Positions 10,737 to 22,700 of a stretch of DNA of 64,000 bases are shown here, one piece after another. This DNA is from Pieris napi (Eukaryota > Arthropoda > Insecta > Lepidoptera > Pieridae). A program made the position numbers and the translations under genes. Position 1 is the stretch's first letter. Each line of letters begins with the position of its first letter. Below the pieces are notes generated by a model. The model made no database searches, had not been told where the DNA came from, and saw only the letters and a list, made by a program, of their open reading frames with translations. The stretch spans positions 3,172,501 through 3,236,500 of the forward strand of contig NC_062259.1 of NCBI RefSeq assembly GCF_905475465.1, read 5' to 3'.

Positions 10737-13700
10737 GTGTGTTGTGTTTTCATTTTTATTTATAGTTTTGGTAAGTTTAATTCAGTTTTCAGGTTATCGA
10801 AGCTGATATAACATTATCGAAATGAGCATTTGCAACATTAACACTTTAGATTAAGTATGTTGTTTACATGTACGTTCTAGGTTCTAATACTTGTTCTAAG
10901 TTAACTATTAAATGATTAGAGCACTTGCGTGTTTGTGTAAAAGAAGGGAATGGACTCAAAAGTTATGGAATAATTTACACTCTTTTTATAAGTTTTTGTT
11001 ATAACATTATGAAAGATATAAAATCGCTCAAAAAGCTTCGTTTCATCTCAGTGGCGATCAAATTGATTGTTCATAACCTACTTACCGGTAAAATGTCACT
11101 TACAACAATTAAGGTTACATTAAATTTGTAAAGCAGTTTCTGGTTTAAATTACCGTCTGATTTAAATTGTATTTTGATAGTTTCTTAAGTATAAACATAT
11201 GATTGTTTTTATCTAACATTCAAATCAGTGTAATGGCGATAGCGCGTAATTAACTCATGCGAACCATTAACCATAAAAATGAATAAATCTAATTGAAACA
11301 GTGTTGGCCTAGTGGTTTGAGAAGGCGACTCTCATACCTGAGGTCGTAGGTTCGATCCCCGGCTGTGCACCAAAGGACTTTCTTTCTATGTGCGCATTTG
11401 CTCGAACGGTGAAGGAAAACATCGTGAGGAAACCGACATGTCTTAGACGCAAAAAGTCGACGGCGTGTGTCAGGCACTGGAGACTGATCACCTACTTGCT
11501 TATTAGATTTAAAAATGATCATGAAACAGATTCAGAAATCTGAGGCCAAGACCTAAAGAGGTTGTAGCGCCACTGATTTATTTAATTTTTTAATTGAACC
11601 GTTTAAAACAAAAGAACTCATCTGACTTTAACCATCATATAAACAGAAATTGACAAAAGACAGCTTAATTTAAATGAGAGTGCAGTCTGTAGTCTGTGTA
11701 AGAATCAAGATTTTTTTACCTTTCATTACATTTTTTGTTATCCTCGTGGTAAGCGTTTTCTTTATGTGTTGATAGCCTTAAATTAGGAAATTGACTTACT
11801 TACAAGCTACTCGTGCATTTCTCGGGCCCTATGAGATTTTCCTTCTCACGAGAGACTAAAAGTTATGGAGTAGAGTGCGCAGAAAAGAGTGCACGTTTCT
11901 GCGCACACTTTTGCGCATCAAATATATCCAGTGCGGATGGCCAGTCTTATTGGCGGCTGATTCAGGGAAAGAACATTAGTATACGTATATCAAACAGTAA
12001 TTGCTATGGCTTAGTGGGCACAGAAAGCGGAAAATTACTCAACCGATTCAATTCTGACGTTAATAAATTATCAAGGAGACACACATTTATAAAAACAGTT
12101 TATTATTATATAGTTTCTTAGCATTTGAATACACATTGTTTAAATTACCGGAACAAATAAAAATCAAGACGTAAAGACAGATTACTTGCGTTTAAGAACT
12201 TGGCAAAGTACTAACTGTTCGTGAAAATTAGCTTCTTTCTATAAGGTATTTTGTATGGGGGGCTTCACATAAAGAAAGTGATGATGACTATTTTTTATTA
12301 GCATTCGATATTAGAAATGAAAAACTAGCATCTACACCGGTATGATCGGGAAATTTAAAGCCAAAATCATTAATTATTGAAACTACTACTACTTACAATA
12401 TAAAATACTAAAATTATGTTTTAAATTATTAAATTAAATACAAAAGATAGGTTGGAAATATATCTTACATGATTATTTATGATATTAAACTAAGATACAA
12501 TAATTTAAATTTTCCTTGGAGGTCCCCATTTAAATTAAGACTGTGAACCTAAGTAAGTGTAAAAAATTAAATAATAATAAATATAAAATTACAGATTTAA
12601 ATAAATCGAATAGTGTATTGCGATGAGATCTACGCTAGGCCGAACGAGGAAAGCACCTTGTTGTACAATAACAATGCCATGCTCATTTTCATATTCTACA
12701 CTTTGTACTCAACTGCATTTGTAATAGAACTTGTCACTTTGACAGGTGTCATCACATAGCGTGAACGTGAAAAAATAATTTACATTGAATGTAATTGTAT
12801 CGGTTTTTTTATGTAGTCGATTACCATATTAAACACGAACAACAAGAGATTGAAAGACGCAATACCTTTTGCGTTGTCGCAAAATAAACTGGGTTAAAAT
12901 TTAAAAAAATATATCAAATATTGTTTACGTAAAGAATCTTTCAAAATGGATGGACAATGGTTATGGTGACGTCGTTTACAAATGTTCAGTTTCACTCTCT
13001 TTCATAGATGAAAATCCTTCTACGCCCACAAATTTTAATATGCCTGTGTCATTCTTATATAAAGTTCAGGACAAGTAGCTGTCCCACTATATACGAAACT
13101 AATGAAATACATATTTGCCACCCACTTATTTCTTAATTCTTTTGTCTCGTTACAATTTGACAATTCTTTTGACAACTGTGATCCCATTCTCGTTTTGATA
13201 CGACTAATAAATAATATTTATGTAAGCGAAAGTGATTTAAACTGAATTCAGACAGTCTGCTTATACTTGTCCGATTGTTTACCAGAGGGCTAAATACAAT
13301 ATTCATGATCACAAAATGTTTATGTAATTGTCTGCACCGAGAAAAATAACACATTTTTTATGTGAGAAGGGAAATGTCAATTCACTTGTACTTTGACAAA
13401 GGACAGTTAAAGGGCATATGGGCAAATATTTCTGAAGCTTTCATTAAAATAAAATAAAAATACTGTTTAATATCTAAAATAAAACATTACTTTTAAATTA
13501 CAATAGTAAAAATATTAAATTAACAAAAAAAATATTGTTTAATAGAAAATTCATGTTAAGTGGATAGTACTGAAAAATTTTGTTATAATATTTTAGGCTG
13601 CCCTAAACGAATGATTTCACTTAATTTCATAATGTTAATAATATAAGAGTGATCTCGGAAGCAAGCGGGTTACGGGTGGAGGGGTGTGGAGGCTGAAGGG

Positions 13701-16700
13701 GTCAATGACCTCTCGTTATGCAAGCGTTGTGATCGTTGCTATTGCAGAGTCGCTTTCACGTTGGGCTAGGTTAGGGTCCGATTTGGATACCTTACTTCCT
13801 ATATCCAAAAGCACCGATACTAGAAAAGTTAATATATTTAGCATACTTCTCGAGTTGTGTATATTATAATGATTTTTACCATTCCACCCGAAATAAGAAA
13901 ATTTATACTTTAATTTTTGGTTTCATACGAATCTGTGGTGTTTTTGCAAGTACGCTTATATTTAAATTGTACATATTGCAATACACATATCTAAAAATAT
14001 TGCCTGAATTCGCCCACATATATTTGCCGCTACATTAAGTTTATTGTGCTTTATACGCTAAATATAGGTTTCGATCAAAAGAAAATAGTAAAAGTATTAT
14101 TGACTCATTCAATAAATAGACGCAAATAGTAAATAATAACAACGTCCTGACTTCTAAAAGCAGTAAGCAGTCATGGCCCAGTGCGTCGAATCTCAGCTCT
14201 GCAATAATATATTTTTATTTGACATTCCCTCGTACGCTGAAGGGAAACATCGTGATTTTAGACCGCAAAATCGACGGCTTATATCAGGCACAGCCTTGCG
14301 ATTCTTTAACTCACTTTTCGATCTCACACAGCGGTTTTCACAGCGACAGTCGCGCTCAAATCAGTCGTGAATCGCAAGGCAGATCACAGGCTAACCACCT
14401 ACTTGCTTTTTAAGAACAAAAAATGATCGCGAATAATAAATTTTAGGAGCCGAGGCTCTTAATAGGCGCCTCCCTTTTTTTTACTACAAAAATGTAACTT
14501 TTTTTATGTATTAGGCTCACCTGTTAAGTGATACCGCCACCGACGCCGCTCACATTGTCAGAAGGCTCGCAAGTGCGTTGCCGGCCTTTTATGAATTGGT
14601 ACGCTCTTTTCTTGAAGGACCCTAAGTCGAATTGGTTCGGAAATACTTCAGTGGGCGCCTAATTTAAAGATCAGACCGTATTAATTTAATCTGCTACGGT
14701 ATATGTATAAAATTTTAGCTATATCATTGTGAACAGTTATTAATTAATCAGGAAATTAGTAACGTATCACGTGTGGTTTGTTATGGTTTAGGTTAGGCAT
14801 TAATCATTACTAATTTGTGGTTCAGACAATACAACTTAATTATGAATTTATAACAACCATAGTATAGTATAAGCCACAGATCTTTACTACCGCTGCAATA
14901 AGACGTCAATTTCATTGTAATAGTGGCTTCGAAGTAACATGCCAGGTTAGTTAACTACTGATTCAGGAATTTGTAAGGCAGTGACAGTTCTTTTTAGTTT
15001 CCGATTGAATCATCTCATCACGAGCTAATCAGACTTGTATCGCAATTTGCCCTCAATCTGGCTACCTGAAGATCGCTAAGTGTATTGCATTTTCTTTTTA
15101 TTTATAAAATAAGGTATGCAATAGCGACATAAGTTTTAAAGAAAAAGTAAAAATTTTATGAGGTGAGCGATTTTTACAAACGTAAATATATTTTTAGGGC
15201 AATACCCGATTTAACCAAAAAGTGAGGATGTTTTTGAATTCTCTTAGCTGGCTTGCCCACGGCGCTTTACAAAAATTGGGCGTTTCCTCTTTTTTGGAGA
15301 GCGTCGTGTGCACTTTCGTGAATTTGGGTGGATTCAGTTGAAATTTTAATTGTGCATTTTGTAATGTTATATAAATTTACGAAAAATTAGGGCACCGCCG
15401 AATTAAAATATATAATGGAGTTTTACATTATAAGTATCACTGAGTCGTTCGCCATAATCTTAGCAAATATTTTAAATAATAATCTTATATAAATAATTAT
15501 TCTTTATGGAAACTAAGTACGGCTAAAAAAAGTTGTTCTCATGTGTAAACTATTCTTATTTACACAAAATATCCCACTGTTCAGAAGTTCTGACAAGAAC
15601 ATAATAAATATTATTATAATAATAAACATTATGTTCTGTATTTATGTTAATTTATGTTTTTAATTTCGTATCAATGATTATTATATTTTGTTGCTTTTAG
15701 TGGTACTCTTCCTCTTGTGAAAAAATTGATAAGCACTTCTATAATTACAAGAAGTATCTCTTTTTTATATATTATATTCGTGATGGCACAACATCATGTC
15801 ATATCTATTTTATTTTATCTTTGGTAGATATTATGTTTATATAATAAATAAATATAATATCTACCAAAGTCTAAGAAAATGAACGAAAACGATAAAAATC
15901 TAAGAACAAAATATATTTGTGTACAAATAATAGGTACGGAATGTTGTTCAAATATTAAACTTATCTTCATTGCCAAAAAAATAAAAAAAAATATGTACAT
16001 ACACCTCCGAAACGGCTCGACCGATTCTTATGAAATGTTTTATGCATATTCAGTAAGTCTGAAAATTGGCTACTATATATATTTCAAACCCCTAAGTGAT
16101 AAGGGGTGTCCACCCCAAATTTTTTAATTTTTTTTTTTGGTAAAAAAATGTTTATTTTATTTTTTTATGATACAGAATACAAACATTAAACCCTTAATTT
16201 TCACCCCTCTACGATTAACCCCTATTTTTATTTGTTAATTAAAAACTTATGACATGAACTCTGAGGTTTATATAGAGAAAAATTCACAGAATAACCTAAA
16301 AAGCTTGTTGGTATGTACTAAAGAGGTAGGCTAAGTAAAATCACATTAAGGAGAAACGAAGTTCGCGGGTGCAGCTAGTATATATGTATATATTATATAT
16401 ATGTATATATTATATATATATAAAGATGTGTGTTGGCATACGGATGCCAGACTTGGGCTCTTACCAAGGCAAATATTCAAAACCTAAACTGCCAAAGGGC
16501 CTTGGAAAGAGGGATTAAAAATTATAGTGGAGCCATACCATAAGTAATAGCTTTTACTAAGTATTCATAGTAGGATAGATCTTTTTAAAATAATTATGGC
16601 AGAATACATAGATTGCTTAGTTTGTTAGAACAAAGATCTCGCAAAGTTTTGCGTTGCGATCGTCGGAAGAGCGAAGAGCGAAGAGTTACTCAATTAATTA

Positions 16701-19700
16701 AAATGATAGGCAATTATTATAAGTCTATAAAAATACGATATTTATTTTAACTATGTATTGATAAAAACAGTTTCCAGTCAGAACTGTCTTTTGAATCAAA
16801 ATTAAATTCCTTGTTTTTTAAAATTTTAGTTTACAACCAATAAATGTTTTCGAGATACGATTCTAAAAAAGATTAATTTTAATGGAAATTATGAGAGGAG
16901 GTATTAGGGGCTAGAAAGAGACACACATAAACTTATCATGGCGCTAGAATGAGATAGAGTAACGGTTAGTGCAGGTTCAATGTTCGACTCTTACGCAGTT
17001 TGTTGAACTGTTCTCAGTACTCAGGAAAATCATTAGGGTTGTCTCTCATGATTATGTAATAGCCTCAAAAGCAATGATCATAATTTTATAATCTTTTGTA
17101 AAATGACCATTTTACAAAACCCTTAGCCAAACAACTTTTTCATTTACTGTAATTTTAAGACTAATAATAATAATGCTGTAACTTAGCAGTTAATTTTTAA
17201 CAAGAAAAACATGCGTTTAATGGTGCTTCTGATCGATTAATGACCATATTTTGTAATATTTTGATCTATCTCAGAATGATCGATCTATTGACAGAGTCGA
17301 AAGAAAGTTAATCCTATAATTAGGATTATTAAACAAAAAGGAACTTCCTATACACTAAAAACATTGCATGGGTTAGATGCATGCTTGACGATTATGATGC
17401 TTACTTGCAAATGAAATTTAGTATTAAAATTATTTAGTACATTTTTATCATCCAATAAATTTGACAACCCTATTTAAGTATGAGTGAGAGGTCTAGAGCG
17501 AGATCAGTTCGCGGAAGAAAGTCAGTTACGTAACTTGTAGCTTTATCGATCGACTGCGCAGGCTCAAAGTCGTGGTTCGCCCACGTGACTTTGAAGCCTT
17601 AACATGAGCCTTGTAACATAAAAACTCTTATAAAACTTTTATACACGTTGAAGAGAGAAAATTTAATTGTTTCTAGGAAAGTTATCGATAACTCAAGATG
17701 AAAAAGCCATAATGTGTCCCTTGCCATTTTATTTTTACAGGCGCTATTTGAATAGTAAAATATGCGCCTGGTTGAAAATACCGGCGTCCCCTATACGAAA
17801 GTCTGCCAGATTTAAAATAAGTCAGATTCATTACAAAAAAGATAAAGGGAGCAATAATATCAACGATGATGACACTGACAAGTAATATCAGTTTATACTT
17901 TTACACATCATAGGTCTGTTTAATTTAAAACGAAGATGTAAAAAAGAGTTCATGAGATGTTGCACATTATATGGTAGGCGTCATGAATTTATGCTTCACG
18001 ACGTAGCCACTATTTGCCGTGTTTATTTAATAGGGGTTTCAAAAGGCTTTTATTAATATTTCAGTCAATTCTCAAAGAAATGTGGCTAATTCTATTTTGA
18101 AGTGAAACTTCTTTATCGGGGTTGGAAAAAAATTTAGTGTAACATTTTTTCGTTACGAGTCACATTTTTCCGTTACGCGCCATCTTTTGAAGTGAAACTT
18201 CTTTATCGACGTATGGGAGAAATTTTGTAGCAGGTTACGCGCCATGTTGCTTTTTGAAGTCAAACTTCTTTATCGGCGTTGGAAAAAAATGTACACACGA
18301 ATTTAATGAAAGGATATTATCAAAGATATAAATGTAGAACATTATGCAATTTGTAAATGCTGAAATACCGAATACCTGAGACGTGTTTTAATTATAAAAA
18401 TTAAAATTGAAGAACAATGAAAAACGTCGACCTTTGTATGGTTTTCCAAGAGAATGTACTCACATTACAAATGGGTGTCAGTTAGCAAAGTGTTAACTCC
18501 TTGCTCTTTGAGATGTAATGCGCTGTAAATAACTCTTCAGAGTTGAAAGCAAGTTAATATTGAACCCTTTGTCATGGTTACGGTCGCACGTAATTTTCTA
18601 TTGTTTTTCCCAAATATAAAATAAACTTGTTATTTTTCGTTGCACAATAATAGACGGACGGATTAAGCTTATTAATCTTTCCAGTATCAAATTCAGGCAA
18701 CGCAGACTTTATTTGGAAATACTATAAGCAAGAAATGTCACGTCCGCCTATGACCAGATAAGTCTATTATTGTATGGATGCTAGAATAGCTTAGTACCTA
18801 GTCCTAAGAATATAAGGTAAAAAGCTATGAAGCAACTCTAATATTCGTTTTTCACGTTACGAAAGGTGTTCAAGTCAATTCTTTAAAGATTATAAATATT
18901 ACTAAAGTGAATTCTTATTTTGAAATTTCATAATTTACTTTGTTAGCGATGCCTCTTTAATTAGATCCTCTTAACTGACTTAAAATGGATTTGTTATTCC
19001 TTGAAACAAACTTGTTGAACTTTGCATTATTTTACAAGCTTCTCTTTGAAGTATCACTTGGTGTATAATTAAATGAAGTGTTTTTATAGTGTGTATTTTT
19101 AATAGAAATTATATTAATCCGCTTTATTTGAATTAATTATATTTTTAATTCGATTTTTAATTCAAGCAGGAAGCACTTAAAATTAATACAAATGTACAGT
19201 CCATCATCTAAATTGAAACTTGCTAAAATGTAGTAATAATAAAAAATAAATTTTCTTTTTTTGGTAAATAATAAAAACACGAAATTCTCCTTAAAATATG
19301 GTTTTTCTTTCGATTAGATAGACATCAAGCATAAAATGTTTTTCCGATAAAGAAATGATAATAATAGTAAATATTATTTAATTCGTTTAGGACCGGTACA
19401 TCACCAGTAATGTGGACTATTGGATTTAGGTTAAGGAGCGAGAAAGCGTCGGATGTTGAGGCTAAACTAATTTTTGCGAGATTGAGCATAATCCAGTAAC
19501 AGGTGGCCTAGTTTCATACAATTTTTTCAGTTCTTTGTTTGACAGTGACTTAACATCTGTCGGTATTTTTCCAATGTTTCGTGAAACCATTTTTTAAGGC
19601 TCATATCTTAATACATATAAACTAGCTGACCCGCAATCGTTGATTTGCCATGTATATTATTTCTAGAAAACATTCTTTAGTTCAATAAAAATATTACTAA

Positions 19701-22700
19701 CTAGCTGACCTGGCTAACTTCGTTCCGCCCTACAACCTTATAATATCGTTGTTACTTTAATTTAACTTATTTTAGGATTTCATTAATGTTAAGTATTACA
19801 TTAATACAACTTTTTTGCAAGTACAGAAATGTTTTATTGCTTGCCATTGCGAAAGAAGAATGGCAGTTTTACACATTAGGCATCTTCTCTCTAGCGTCAA
19901 TATGGCGATACTGCATGTTAAGCGCTTTCTGATATCCAACATCTTTTGATCAGGATCAAAGCATGGTTAAGCATCTCGTCATTCACCTCAAGATCGGAAT
20001 TTCTTTAACTGACACGAATTCGACGTAAAATGATGCGTAGTTTTGTCAACAGATGGCACCATATGGTTTTTGCATTCGTAAAATTAATTAATTTATTTAT
20101 TGTTATTCGATAACTTATCCGATATTTTATTTGCTTATTCTGCTATTCGGGACGGAAACAAATCCAACAAATCAAAAACCATGGCAATCGGTCTAGCCGT
20201 TCTCGAGTTATAAGTGTTGTAACAAACACGACTTTCTTTTATATATATAGATATATATATAAATATATAGATATAGATATAGATATAGATATAGATATAG
20301 ATATAGATAGATATAGATAACTATCTACTATAATAAAAATAGGGGTTGATCATAGAGGAGTGAAAATTAGGGGTTGTTTGTATTTTTGTATGCTGTATTT
20401 AAAAAAAAACTAAACGTTCTCTAAAAAATAAAAAAGTTATTTGGGGTGCCGATTCTCAGACTTACTGAATATGCATAAAAAATCGAGCCGTTTCGGAGGA
20501 GGAACCAACATTGTGACACGAGAATTTTATATATTAGAAGATAACGCGTCACGTTGCTTGTCCGCTATGGACTGCTAAACTACTTAACCGATTTCAATAA
20601 AATTGCACACCGTGTGCAGTGTGCAACTTAAAAGATAGGATAGCTAACATATATGTATATATAATTCTACTGTACGTGTGTATATCAATGAACTATTGCT
20701 GCTTGCTGCAAGCTGATTTGTGAATAGATAATTTAGGTACTTTCTTACTTTGTTTAATATTTTAATCGCTTGTAATATCATGCAGGACAACGCCTGTCGG
20801 ATCCTTTTATATGATCCTGCTAATATAAAAGTAATCAGGAGCTTACTAGTGGTTTCATTGGCTAAGATAATTTAAACACTTCAATGATAGGTTAACGCCT
20901 TTTTAATAATATTTGTAGATAAATAGTACTTTATCTACCATATTTACGTGAAGTTGTCTATTTCGTAAAACAACATCATTTATAAATACTTTTATTAATT
21001 TTTCTCGGAAATATCACGAGGAATTCAATAAACGTACCAGAAATAAATTGTTTCCATTTTAAATGAATATTATATTCTAATCCTCACCACTTCAACCTTA
21101 CCACTGTCAACAGCAAGAATTGTTTCACATACAACATGCTTGTAGTTGACAGTTTAATTCACTATAAATAAGCCCTTAACTTATTTATTTATTAAATAAA
21201 GTACACAAAATCATATCAAAATCATTTTCTACTAAGTTACAATAGTCTTGCTTACCGAACTGTGGACGACTCCCGGTGTATACTCCTCCCTCATAGGCCG
21301 GCAACGCACCCACTATAAATGGGTAGGCCATGGGGTCCATAGGCTGACTGCCCTTTTTGTGCGTCCCATAGGCTCGTTTGCGCCCAATAAAAAAAAGGGT
21401 GCGTGTACTTATGTATGCGCGTAAGAAATTATACTTATTTGGCATTAAAAATAGTTTTAGATTGCATGCAAATAATTAATTACAATTAAATAATCAAAGA
21501 CTGGAAAAGGAGTCATTATAGTCAATAAAGTTCAGTTTACACTTGAAAAATTAAATAAATAAATATTTATTATTATTCTCTTACATTTAGTGTAACATAA
21601 ATTCTATTACTATTCGAATGTTGTTTTTAAATTATGTCCAATGCCGTAGCATCTTCCATGGGCAACTTAATTCTGTTAATTTTGTGTCACGGTGCGCGCG
21701 CATCGTAAAATTTCACTCTCATCAATTTTTCATAACGCGCCTAAAGAAGTATAACTACAATAATACAGTTTTACTCAAAATAATAAAATTATTCATACTA
21801 CAAATTTTAGTTTTTACTACTATTTATAATTAGGCTCGATTTTGTTTTAACATAGCATAATGTCATGGCACAGATCAGAGTTTCGGAATAAAAAGGCTAT
21901 ATTATTAATGTTATGCAATTATTCGTGTATACCAATTAAAACCACATTTTCATAAAAAATAATCTGATGATTTTCATCACACCAGCAAAATATTTGTGGT
22001 ATTTCTAGTTGGATGCTTTATAGAAATTTCCAGGGTAGATATTTCAGCGATTGTGAACAAAACAATCATAATAATAATGAATCAAATGTCACACACAATG
22101 CTTTGGGAAATATGTACGGCGTTCATACAAATAACGCACTCCCAGCAAATGGAATCCGAATTATGTAGGCCTATATAATACCCAAACATGGTTTATTAAT
22201 TTTCAGATGAAAAGCGTTCCTAATGGTTAATCTATTTTGGATATCAAGTGAGGCGTTCAGATACATGCATTAATAAGCAACTAGCATGCCAATAACACAC
22301 CTTAATAACAGAATAGCTTAAGAGAGAATGCGAATTTTATTCCAAATTCGTAAATATAACATTCTAAAAGATATTAAAATATAAAAATAAAATAATATAC
22401 ATTGAAATAAATAACTAAACTTAACATAAACTAAAATATATTATTAAAAGGTGTCCCTTTAGGCAAGGTTCCGAAGATACTGGCAGCGTTCCCCCTTTGA
22501 ATCGCTAGACTAATTCTTTGTCCGAGGTAGCTGCCAGATCTTCGGTATCCTGTGATGTCGACTAACCTTTTTGAAATTTCTTTAAAAAGCCTTAAAGCGC
22601 TAGGACCCCACGGACCAAGGGTCTCGACACCGAATGGGACAAAATCATATTCTGAGCCCAGACCCCTGTATTTGCATGCTTTATTTTTTTCAGCCGCTTC

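Noticed and set aside
11325..11375. Functional tRNA gene
   Set aside because: Good A- and B-box-like motifs, but the acceptor stem does not close and the sequence continues into a SINE body.
11813..12121. 102-codon forward frame as a gene
   Set aside because: It crosses a palindromic, repeat-like GC patch, has no recognisable domain and no splice or start context. It lies in an E78 intron.
13684..13869. 61-codon forward frame over the response element as an alternative E78 exon
   Set aside because: It ends in a stop before any donor and has no similarity to receptor N-termini. The GC-rich island is better explained as regulatory DNA.
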